Source: Zobellia russellii (lineage in GTDB: Bacteria > Bacteroidota > Bacteroidia > Flavobacteriales > Flavobacteriaceae). Taken from it: 64,000 nt of DNA. The DNA lies in assembly GCF_018728565.1 (NCBI RefSeq), contig NZ_JACSOI010000007.1, positions 124,001-188,000 on the forward strand, given 5' to 3'. The notes under the pieces were generated by a model. That model had not been told where the DNA came from. It saw only the letters and a program-made list of their open reading frames with translations, and did not search any database. A program made the position numbers and the translations under genes. Numbering within the stretch: position 1 is the stretch's first letter; each line of letters opens with the position of its first letter. Of this stretch, positions 27,053-35,300 are shown piece by piece.

Positions 27053-27056
27053 TATT

Positions 27057-27365
27057 GTGAGATTATTCGCCATCATATTATCCGTTTACTTCTTGGCACT
27101 TAACGTTGTGCCTTGTAGTGATGAAGGTTCCGTTACCGAAGATCAGGTTACGGTATCTGTTGATAATGGTATAGATCACGGACATGAATCTGGTGATTTG
27201 TGTTCTCCTTTCTGCATGTGTCATTGTTGCCATACACATACGGTAAATTTTGAAATACTAACATTTGAGCCTTTTCAATCACTAATTTCCCAAGAGGAAT
27301 TGGCGCATTTTGATAGTCTTGGTAAAGATGTTGTTCTAGACCTTCTGCAACCTCCTAGGGCATAA
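27057..27365 (+). CDS. Small Cys/His-rich membrane-anchored or secreted protein (DUF6660-like)
   Basis: A 102-residue protein of unknown function that often precedes CzcA-type pumps in Bacteroidota. GTG at 27057 gives a signal sequence or anchor (RLFAIILSVYFLALNVVPC), then a His-containing stretch (DNGIDHGHESGD) and the Cys/His cluster CSPFCMCHCCHTHT, which looks like a metal-binding site. An in-frame TTG at 27015 lies upstream of the -7 box and would not be transcribed. Metal sensing or handing metal to the pump is an inference from the cluster and the neighbours. Confidence 0.75.
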   Translation: MRLFAIILSVYFLALNVVPCSDEGSVTEDQVTVSVDNGIDHGHESGDLCSPFCMCHCCHTHTVNFEILTFEPFQSLISQEELAHFDSLGKDVVLDLLQPPRA

Positions 27366-27492
27366 TTCAGTTTTTTATAGGATACCTATATCCCGTTGTA
27401 AAGAATCCGTTTCGGATTTCATTACCCTAGTTTTTGTTGTGTTTATAGCATGACGGAAACAGACATTGTCTAACTGAATTATAGCAATCCAT

Positions 27493-30400
27493 ATGATCAA
27501 TAGAATCATTGATTTTTCAATCCATAATAAATTTATTGTGGGTCTATTTACGCTCGCACTCATAGGTGTCGGTGTTTGGAGCATGACCCAAGTACCTATA
27601 GATGCGGTACCTGATATTACCAATAATCAGGTACAGGTCATTACGCAGTCGCCCAATTTGGGTACGGAAGATATAGAACAATTCGTGACCTATCCTGTAG
27701 AGGTGGCCATGAGCAATTTGCCCAATGTAGAGGAAATACGCTCCGTTTCCCGGTTTGGACTTTCCGTAGTAACCATAGTTTTTAATGACAAAGTAGGAAC
27801 CTATCTCCCTAGGCAGCTGGTAGCGGAAAAACTACCCGAAGTACAGGAACAAATTCCCGCAGGTTTTGGTAAACCTTTCATAGGGCCAATTTCCACAGGG
27901 CTTAGTGAAATTTATCAATATGTACTGGAAGTAGATGCTGCACATAAAGACAAGTACTCCATAACGGATCTGCGTACGTTTCAAGATTGGATCATCCGCA
28001 GACAAATGGCCATGGTACCTGGTGTGGTAGAGGTAAATGCATTTGGGGGTAATCAAAAACAATATGAGGTAACAGTTGACCCGGATGAGCTTCGGGCCAT
28101 AGGTATAAGTATTTCTGAGGTATTTAGAGCGTTGGAAAGGAATAACCAGAATACAGGTGGTGCTTATATTGAGCGTAATCATCAGGCCAATTTCATTAGA
28201 GGCGAAGGTCTGGCCAGAAGCATTTCCGATATTGAGAATATGGTGGTCAAATCCGTTAACGGAGTGCCCATTAAAATAAAGGATATAGGAACGGTTCGTA
28301 TGGGTAGTGCCGTTCGTTATGGGGCACTAACCAAAGATGGTACCGGAGAAGCGGTAGGAGGCATGATTTTAATGTTAAAGGGAGCTAATTCTAATGAGGT
28401 AATCGAGAATGTTATCCAACGGATGGAACAGATTCAGCATTCCTTACCGGAGGGTGTCAAGATAAAACCATTTCTTGACCGTAGCGAGCTGATTGCGGAG
28501 ACCACTGGAACGGTAAGGAACAACCTTTTAGAAGGTGGTTTAATCGTAATTTTTGTATTGGTTCTTTTATTGGGCAATTGGCGTGGTGGTCTTATTGTGG
28601 CCTCTACTATTCCTTTATCGCTTTTATTCGCCTTTATTTTAATGAACTTTTTTGATGTCTGGGCAAACCTCATGAGTCTGGGCGCTATAGACTTTGGAAT
28701 TATTGTAGATGGTGCAGTAATTATTGTTGAGGGAACGGTCTTTCTGATGTATTCCTACGTGGTAAAAAAGAAAACCGTTACTGCGGAAACGCGCGATGAA
28801 ATTTCAGCCAATGCCTCAAAAAAGATGATGAATGCCGCATTTTTTGGACAGTTGATAATTCTCATTGTATTCCTGCCCATTTTGGCTTTGGAAGGGGTAG
28901 AAGGAAAAATGTTCCGGCCCATGGCACTCACCTTTATTTTTGCCATGATCGGGGCCATGATTTTGTGTCTCACATATGTGCCTATGATTTCGGCATGGTT
29001 CTTAAGAGCTCCTAAATCTCAAAAACCATCTTACGGAGACCGGTTTGTGCATGGGGTAGAAAGGGCTTACGAGCCTCTGTTGTTAAAATCGTTGACAAAG
29101 TCCAGATTGATTATTACTAGTGCGGTGGTACTCTTTCTTTTGGCGGTATTCACTTTTACCCGCATGGGCGGCGAATTTATTCCGCAACTGGATGAAGGCG
29201 ATATTGCTTTTCATGCCATTTTAAAACCAGGTAGTTCCTTGTCCGAGAGTATTGAAACCACTACAAAAATAGAACAAATCGTAAAGGCTAAGTTTCCTGA
29301 GGTAGAACGTGTCATAAGCAGGATTGGTGTTGCAGATGTTCCCACAGACCCCATGCCTATGGACATTGCGGACATTTTTGCCATTTTGAAACCGCAAACT
29401 GAATGGGAGTCCGGCCGAAGCAAAGCAGAATTAATACAAGAAATCAAAGAAGCTATTAGTATTCTGCCAGGAGTGAATTATGAATTTACCCAACCCATAG
29501 AAATGCGTTTCAATGAACTGATTACGGGAGTTCGTGAAGATGTGGCCATTAAGATTTTTGGTGAGGATATGGAGGTGTTGGCCAGTAAGGCCGATGAAAT
29601 GGGAAAACTTATTGCCAACATTCCCGGTGTGGCAGATATGAAGGTCGAAGCCACTAACGGGCTGCCACAAATTACAATTCATTATAACCGTAGCAAATTG
29701 GCCCAATACGGAGTTAGCGTCAATCAGCTAAATAGTTTAATCCAGACTGCATTTGCAGGCGGCAAGGCAGGTGTAATTTTTGAAGGCGAAAAGCGGTTTG
29801 ATTTAGTAGTGCGCATGCATGAAGAAAACCGGAACAGTATTGAAGATGTTCAAAATCTGTTCGTGAACTTGGATGATGGCTCTCAGATTCCCCTTCGTGA
29901 ATTGGCGACCATCAGTTATGAACCGGGCCCAATGCAGATAAGTAGGGACAACACCAACCGCAGAACTTATGTGGGAATTAATATTAGGGATAGAGATGTG
30001 AAATCTGTTGTTGAGGAAATACAAGCAAAGCTAGATGCGGAATTTAAATTACCTGCGGGTTATTTTATACGGTACGGGGGCGCTTTTGAAAATTTGGAAA
30101 GGGCAAGTGCAAAATTGCAAGTGGTTGTCCCTATTGCGTTACTGCTCATTTTTATCCTAATTTATTTTGCTTTGCAATCGCTTCCTCAGACCATTATGAT
30201 TTACTTGGCAATTCCTATGGCGACTATTGGCGGGGTTTTTGCCCTTTGGTTGCGGGATATGCCTTTTAGTATTTCGGCCGGGGTGGGTTTTATTGTGCTT
30301 TTTGGAGTGGCAGTTCTAAACGGATTGGTCATGATATCCGGATTGAACGAGTTGAAGGAAGAAGGAGTTGTTAATTTAAAAGACCGGATTGTTCAAGGCA

Positions 30401-31830
30401 CAAAAAGACGTATTCGTCCTATCATGCTAACGGCCTTTACGGATATTTTAGGCTTCCTGCCCATGGCCATTTCGGCTTCGGCGGGTGCGGAAGTGCAGCG
30501 GCCTTTGGCAACCGTGGTTATTGGTGGTTTGTTGACGTCTACATTATTAACGCTCTTTATACTTCCTATTTTTTATCAATGGGTAGAAAATAGGGAAGAG
30601 CGAAAGTTAAGATTGAATCCATCGTTAAAAACAGCCTTTCTTGTTATTGGTTTTATGGCGATGACATTCAATGGATTGGCCCAAGAAACGGAAGCTTCTT
30701 TACCTGTTATCTACTTGGATAAAGCGGTAGAGACAGCCAAACAAAATTATCCATTACTGAAATCAGAACAATTGGAAATAGAAAGACAATCTGTGCAAAA
30801 GGCCGAAATCTATGATTTGGGAACTACACAGGTGTTTAGCGGAGGTGAGGAAATTTCCGATGACCGTGGGGTGTATACTTTGGTAGGTCTGGGGCAACAA
30901 AAGATAGACCTATTTGGGATTGGGGCGAAGAAAAAATTGTACCAACAACGGGTTGCTCTGGCAAAAGCGGCATATAACCTATCCGAACTTCAGGTAGAGC
31001 AGGAGGTCAAGAAAGCTTGGGCAAAGGCCTATAAGGCGAAGAAAGGATACCTCTTGTACAAAAAGTTGGATTCCGTCTATGGGCTGTTCAAAAAGGCAAT
31101 TGAACTTAACTATGAAGTTGAGGCTATTTCCCAATTGGAATATACTTCGGCTATAAACCAGGCTTTACAGATTAGGAACAAATACCAGCAAACACAGGCC
31201 GATTATGATATTGCCTTGCAAAGGTTTAACCTTTGGTTGGCTTCTGACACTTTCTATTCTGTTCCTGATGATTTGGGTAATGAGATGGACATGGTATTTG
31301 AGGTTCAACCTAATTTGAAAAACCACCCTAAATATCAATTATCACAAAAACGTATTGATGAAGCACAGGCGGATTATAAAGCAGCAAAGGCGGAATTGTT
31401 GCCTAAATTCAATTTGCAGGGTGGTCTTCAGAAAGTGAACGGAGCGGATGGTTTTTATAGTTATCAGGCCGGCGTGTCGGTTCCATTTTTTTCGGGAACG
31501 GCACGTAGCAGGAAAAAATCGGCTAAAATCCATAGCGAAATTGAAAAGACGAAATCTGATTTTGAGCAGAAACAGCTAAGGTCTGAATATCAACAAGCGT
31601 TAGTTTCTTATCAAAAATGGAAGACGTCTTGGTCCTTCTATAAGAACGACGCACTTCCGCTTGCCGAGCAGCAACACCAGGGGGCACTTTTGGCCTTTAA
31701 AGAGGGCGCGATAGATTATTTGGGCTTCACTCAGATTATTAGGGATGCCATACAAACCGAAATGGACGCGCTGGACGCGCTGGACAATTACCTAGAATCT
31801 ATATACGAATTACAATATTTCAATCAATAA
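27493..31830 (+). CDS. CzcA-type RND metal efflux pump fused to a TolC-like outer-membrane channel
   Basis: 1445 residues in one frame. Residues 1-1037 are a heavy-metal RND pump with twelve membrane segments. Transmembrane helix 4 carries D400, D406 and E413 (DFGIIVDGAVIIVE), the Zn/Co/Cd type proton relay of CzcA rather than the Cu/Ag type. Residues 1064-1445 are an outer-membrane factor of the CusC/TolC family (AVETAKQNYPLLKSEQLEIE, VSVPFFSGTARSR). Between them, KLRLNPSLK, a hydrophobic run and NGLAQ look like a signal peptide cut after A1063. It therefore supplies both the inner-membrane pump and the outer channel. The adaptor follows after 2 bp. It exports divalent metal from periplasm or cytoplasm. 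Confidence 0.93.
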   Translation: MINRIIDFSIHNKFIVGLFTLALIGVGVWSMTQVPIDAVPDITNNQVQVITQSPNLGTEDIEQFVTYPVEVAMSNLPNVEEIRSVSRFGLSVVTIVFNDKVGTYLPRQLVAEKLPEVQEQIPAGFGKPFIGPISTGLSEIYQYVLEVDAAHKDKYSITDLRTFQDWIIRRQMAMVPGVVEVNAFGGNQKQYEVTVDPDELRAIGISISEVFRALERNNQNTGGAYIERNHQANFIRGEGLARSISDIENMVVKSVNGVPIKIKDIGTVRMGSAVRYGALTKDGTGEAVGGMILMLKGANSNEVIENVIQRMEQIQHSLPEGVKIKPFLDRSELIAETTGTVRNNLLEGGLIVIFVLVLLLGNWRGGLIVASTIPLSLLFAFILMNFFDVWANLMSLGAIDFGIIVDGAVIIVEGTVFLMYSYVVKKKTVTAETRDEISANASKKMMNAAFFGQLIILIVFLPILALEGVEGKMFRPMALTFIFAMIGAMILCLTYVPMISAWFLRAPKSQKPSYGDRFVHGVERAYEPLLLKSLTKSRLIITSAVVLFLLAVFTFTRMGGEFIPQLDEGDIAFHAILKPGSSLSESIETTTKIEQIVKAKFPEVERVISRIGVADVPTDPMPMDIADIFAILKPQTEWESGRSKAELIQEIKEAISILPGVNYEFTQPIEMRFNELITGVREDVAIKIFGEDMEVLASKADEMGKLIANIPGVADMKVEATNGLPQITIHYNRSKLAQYGVSVNQLNSLIQTAFAGGKAGVIFEGEKRFDLVVRMHEENRNSIEDVQNLFVNLDDGSQIPLRELATISYEPGPMQISRDNTNRRTYVGINIRDRDVKSVVEEIQAKLDAEFKLPAGYFIRYGGAFENLERASAKLQVVVPIALLLIFILIYFALQSLPQTIMIYLAIPMATIGGVFALWLRDMPFSISAGVGFIVLFGVAVLNGLVMISGLNELKEEGVVNLKDRIVQGTKRRIRPIMLTAFTDILGFLPMAISASAGAEVQRPLATVVIGGLLTSTLLTLFILPIFYQWVENREERKLRLNPSLKTAFLVIGFMAMTFNGLAQETEASLPVIYLDKAVETAKQNYPLLKSEQLEIERQSVQKAEIYDLGTTQVFSGGEEISDDRGVYTLVGLGQQKIDLFGIGAKKKLYQQRVALAKAAYNLSELQVEQEVKKAWAKAYKAKKGYLLYKKLDSVYGLFKKAIELNYEVEAISQLEYTSAINQALQIRNKYQQTQADYDIALQRFNLWLASDTFYSVPDDLGNEMDMVFEVQPNLKNHPKYQLSQKRIDEAQADYKAAKAELLPKFNLQGGLQKVNGADGFYSYQAGVSVPFFSGTARSRKKSAKIHSEIEKTKSDFEQKQLRSEYQQALVSYQKWKTSWSFYKNDALPLAEQQHQGALLAFKEGAIDYLGFTQIIRDAIQTEMDALDALDNYLESIYELQYFNQ

Positions 31831-31832
31831 AC

Positions 31833-33029
31833 ATGAAACATCCATATACATATAAAGTTTTAGCCTTCTTCGTTTTGATGCTTGCAGTTACGTCATGTGG
31901 CAAGAGTAAGACAAAAGAAAACACAGAAGAAAATCACCGGCATGAGGAATCTGAAGGTCACAAAGAGGAAGAGCAGGAAGTCAGGCTTAGCCAACAGCAG
32001 TTTGAAGCTTTGCAAATGCAGACCGATACTTTGCATATGCGAAATATGAGCGGTTATGTTGAGGCAAACGGGCAATTGGAGGTGCCTCCGCAGAACGAAG
32101 CTACAATAACCTCGGTGGTAGGGGCAAATGTGGTGTCCATTGAGGTTATTGAGGGCGATAAAGTTGCCAAAGGTCAAGCGGTGGCCTACTTATCGCACCC
32201 CAATATTATTCAAAAACAGACCGATTATTTGGATGCTTTTAGTAATAGTCAGTTTTTGAAAGGGGAATATGAACGACAAAAAAAGTTGTTTGATGCCGGT
32301 GTGGGCAGTGGGTTGAATTTTCAGAAAGCGCAAGCCCAATATCAAGCATCGCAAGGTAGGGTCAAAGGTTTGGCGGCTCAATTACGGCAGTTGAATATAA
32401 ACGCAGGCGGAGTAGAAAAAGGAACTATTTACCAGCGTGTGGCATTGCGTAGCCCTATTGAAGGCCATGTGCAAAAGGTGGAGGTAAAAACGGGACAATA
32501 TGTAGACCCCCAAACGGACCTGTTTCAAGTAGTGGACACTCATCATGTGCATGCCGATCTCATGGTTTTTGAGAAGGATGTTTTTAAGATACAGGAGGGG
32601 CAGAGCGTGAAGTTCTTTGTACAATCATTAGGAGAAAAAGAGTTTGCGGCAGAGATTTATTCTATTGGAAAAACCTTTGAACAAAGTCCCAAGGCCTTAC
32701 ATGTACATGCAGAAATAGAAAATAAGGAGGGAAACCTAATTCCCGGGATGTATATAAAAGGGAGAATCCAGATAGCCGTTAATGAGGTAAAAGCCGTTCC
32801 CGAAATTGCTATTGCCAAAGACGGAGATAAAACCTTTGTTTTTACTGTAGAAAAAGAGGCAGATGCGTTTCGTTTTGTTCCACATGAAGTAACTTTAGGT
32901 ACTGAAGATGATGGTTGGGTGGCAGTCAATTTTTTGGCTCCAATGGCCAATAGTTCCAAGTTTGCTTTCAATAATGCATACTATTTAATGGCGGAGTTGA
33001 AAAAAGGAGAAGTGGAACATAGCCACTAA
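31833..33029 (+). CDS. CzcB-type periplasmic adaptor, lipoprotein
   Basis: The membrane fusion protein that links pump and channel. It has a signal sequence with lipobox VTSC (Cys22), then a His/Glu-rich stretch (HRHEESEGHKEEE) likely to bind metal. The lipoyl-type half motifs (GANVVSIEVIEGDKVAKGQ, SPIEGHVQKVEVKTGQYV) flank a helical hairpin, followed by beta-barrel and membrane-proximal domains. The C-terminus is GEVEHSH. At 398 residues it has normal length. The start follows the pump stop by 2 bp, so the two are translated together. Confidence 0.93.
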   Translation: MKHPYTYKVLAFFVLMLAVTSCGKSKTKENTEENHRHEESEGHKEEEQEVRLSQQQFEALQMQTDTLHMRNMSGYVEANGQLEVPPQNEATITSVVGANVVSIEVIEGDKVAKGQAVAYLSHPNIIQKQTDYLDAFSNSQFLKGEYERQKKLFDAGVGSGLNFQKAQAQYQASQGRVKGLAAQLRQLNINAGGVEKGTIYQRVALRSPIEGHVQKVEVKTGQYVDPQTDLFQVVDTHHVHADLMVFEKDVFKIQEGQSVKFFVQSLGEKEFAAEIYSIGKTFEQSPKALHVHAEIENKEGNLIPGMYIKGRIQIAVNEVKAVPEIAIAKDGDKTFVFTVEKEADAFRFVPHEVTLGTEDDGWVAVNFLAPMANSSKFAFNNAYYLMAELKKGEVEHSH

Positions 33030-33171
33030 GCCAATAGCATGGTTAATGAACTCGTTTCGCTTAATAATTTTTGTGTTCGAGGTCCTTATTTTACTGGTAT
33101 TCGTGTTTATTTAAGGTATGTGCCGCTCAGGTGAAGGAGTGTATTTAAGAATTTACAATTTTGAAAAAATC

Positions 33172-35166
33172 ATGAAAAAGAAGAAGGTCAACCTTCAGGA
33201 TATAGATACTCATCAACATTCAGATGAAGCTGCTAATGGCGATTGTGGGAGTTGTTGTGGTAGTTGCGAAAGTGAAAAGCCCACTAAGTTTTCTCCATAT
33301 CTTCCAGCTGGTATTAGCTTTGTCTTATTGGTGTCAGGTATTGCTCTGGATGTTTTTAACGTGCCTTTCTTTGCCGATTGGGTGCGTATAGTTTGGTACG
33401 GTATTGCTTATGTGCCAGTGGGGCTTCCAGTAATGAAACAGGGCTGGAAGAGCATTGTGAACGGAGATTTTTTTACCGAATTTCTATTGATGACCATTGC
33501 AACGGTTGGTGCCTTCGCTATAGGGGAATATCCGGAAGGAGTGGCGGTGATGCTTTTTTATGCGGTGGGAGAACTGTTTCAACATTCCGCGGTAACAAAG
33601 GCCAGAGGAAATATTAAGGCGTTATTGGATGTGAGGCCTAAATCGGCGATGGTTCTTCGTGATGGTATATTTGTTTCAGTAGCTCCGGAGGCTGTAGAAA
33701 TTGGCGAGCATATTCAAGTTCTCGTGGGTGAAAAAGTTCCGTTAGACGGTAAATTGTTGTCAGCTAGGGCCAGTTTGAATACTGCGGCAATTTCTGGGGA
33801 AAGTAAACCGTCAAGTATAGTTGAGACTGAGAAAGTATTTGCAGGAAGCATCAATCTGGATGGGGTTATTGAAGTTGAGGTAACCAAAGAATTTAAGGAT
33901 AGCTCCATTGCCCGTATTTTGGATATGGTGCAGAATGCCACTGCTCGCAAATCAAAAACAGAACTTTTCATCCGGAAGTTTGCTAGAATTTATACTCCAA
34001 TTGTGGTTTTCTTGGCTATTGGTGTAACCCTGCTACCTTACTTCTTTGTGGAGGAATATATTTTTAGGGATTGGTTGTACCGAGCTTTAATTTTCTTGGT
34101 AATTTCTTGTCCCTGTGCCTTGGTAATTTCTATTCCTTTAGGATATTTTGGGGGACTGGGGGCTGCTTCCCGCAACGGTATTTTGTTCAAAGGCGCTTCT
34201 TTTCTGGATACCATTACCAAAGTCAACACTTTGGCTATGGACAAAACGGGAACTGTAACTAAGGGCGTGTTCCAAATTAAGGAAATTGTTTTACAGGCTA
34301 ATGCTCAGGAATCTGGTGCGTCCTTAACCGAAAAAGATTTTATGGAGTATCTCATGGCCATTGAAGCACAATCTACCCATCCCATAGCAAAGGCCATTCT
34401 GGAGTATAAGGAGGAAGGAGCAACCAGTAAAGCAAAAGATGTATTTGAAATTGCTGGTAAAGGCTTAGCAGGTACGGTAGCCGGTAAATCCGTTTTAGCT
34501 GGAAATAGGGCACTAATGGTTGCTAATGGAATATCAGTTCCAAAAGAGACGAAGGGTATTGTAGAAAGTGTAGTAATGGTTGCTGTTGATAGAAAGTTTG
34601 TGGGTTATGTTGTTATTTCCGATGCACTTAAAGAGGGTGCTGGGGCTGCTGTTGAGCGTATACGGAAAACTGGAGTGTCAAAAATTGTAATGTTGTCCGG
34701 AGATAAGGATGCCATTACGCAAAAAGTGGCAAACGAACTGCGCGTAGATTGGGCAAAGGGCGGACTTCTACCAGAGGATAAACTCAACGAAGTTGAAAAC
34801 CTAAAGCGTGTCTCCGGAACAAAAGTGGCTTTTATTGGTGATGGAATAAACGATGCTCCGGTACTGGCCGCAAGCGATGTTGGTATTGCTATGGGCGGTT
34901 TGGGAAGTGATGTGGCCATTGAGACCGCAGACATTATCATTCAGACCGATGAGCCGGCCAAAGTAGCACAGGCCATAAAAATAGGGAAGTCTACGAGAAA
35001 AATAGTCTGGCAGAATATTGGTCTTGCATTTGGGGTCAAAGCCTTGGTCATGATTCTCGGTGCTGGTGGTATGGCTACCATGTGGGAAGCCGTTTTTGCA
35101 GATGTAGGGGTCGCATTATTGGCAATTTTAAATGCAGTTCGTTTACAGAACATGAAATGGGATTAG
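33172..35166 (+). CDS. Zn/Cd/Pb-type P1B ATPase
   Basis: A metal-exporting P-type ATPase of 664 residues. It shows the membrane metal site C313-P-C315, the phosphorylated Asp357 in DKTGT, the HP motif STHPIAKAIL, and the hinge GDGINDAPVLAASDVGIAMGG. The CPC motif and the C-terminal membrane helices fit the Zn/Cd group (ZntA/CadA). There is no N-terminal HMA domain. Instead a short tail has HQH and C25-G-S-C-C-G-S-C32. ATG at 33172 is chosen; an upstream in-frame ATG at 33118 adds 18 residues of poor quality. It would move metal from the cytoplasm to the periplasm for the CzcA pump. Confidence 0.93.
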   Translation: MKKKKVNLQDIDTHQHSDEAANGDCGSCCGSCESEKPTKFSPYLPAGISFVLLVSGIALDVFNVPFFADWVRIVWYGIAYVPVGLPVMKQGWKSIVNGDFFTEFLLMTIATVGAFAIGEYPEGVAVMLFYAVGELFQHSAVTKARGNIKALLDVRPKSAMVLRDGIFVSVAPEAVEIGEHIQVLVGEKVPLDGKLLSARASLNTAAISGESKPSSIVETEKVFAGSINLDGVIEVEVTKEFKDSSIARILDMVQNATARKSKTELFIRKFARIYTPIVVFLAIGVTLLPYFFVEEYIFRDWLYRALIFLVISCPCALVISIPLGYFGGLGAASRNGILFKGASFLDTITKVNTLAMDKTGTVTKGVFQIKEIVLQANAQESGASLTEKDFMEYLMAIEAQSTHPIAKAILEYKEEGATSKAKDVFEIAGKGLAGTVAGKSVLAGNRALMVANGISVPKETKGIVESVVMVAVDRKFVGYVVISDALKEGAGAAVERIRKTGVSKIVMLSGDKDAITQKVANELRVDWAKGGLLPEDKLNEVENLKRVSGTKVAFIGDGINDAPVLAASDVGIAMGGLGSDVAIETADIIIQTDEPAKVAQAIKIGKSTRKIVWQNIGLAFGVKALVMILGAGGMATMWEAVFADVGVALLAILNAVRLQNMKWD

Positions 35167-35217
35167 AGATATGGTTCAAATTCTTGATATTTATAGTGTT
35201 TATCAGGCTCATGCAAT

Positions 35218-35235
35218 ATTGTTAAAATTGTTAAA
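35218..35235 (+). repeat. Tandem 9-bp repeat before the TonB receptor
   Basis: Two perfect copies of ATTGTTAAA lie head to tail, 66-83 bp before the receptor start. A near -7 box TAAGTTTC (35246-35253) follows. It may be part of the promoter or a regulator site. Confidence 0.35.
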
Positions 35236-35300
35236 TAGCAGTTTCTAAGTTTCGTTGGATGATTTTTTTGCGCATTTTTATGTTCCAAACAACTTAGACC

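Noticed and set aside
27015-27056. TTG start extending the small metal-locus protein
   Set aside because: It lies upstream of an exact -7 box, and the GTG at 27057 fits the signal sequence.
30601-30700. Pump-channel fusion as an assembly or frameshift artefact
   Set aside because: One continuous frame runs through the junction with no stop, and fused CzcA-type pumps of this length are known in Bacteroidota.
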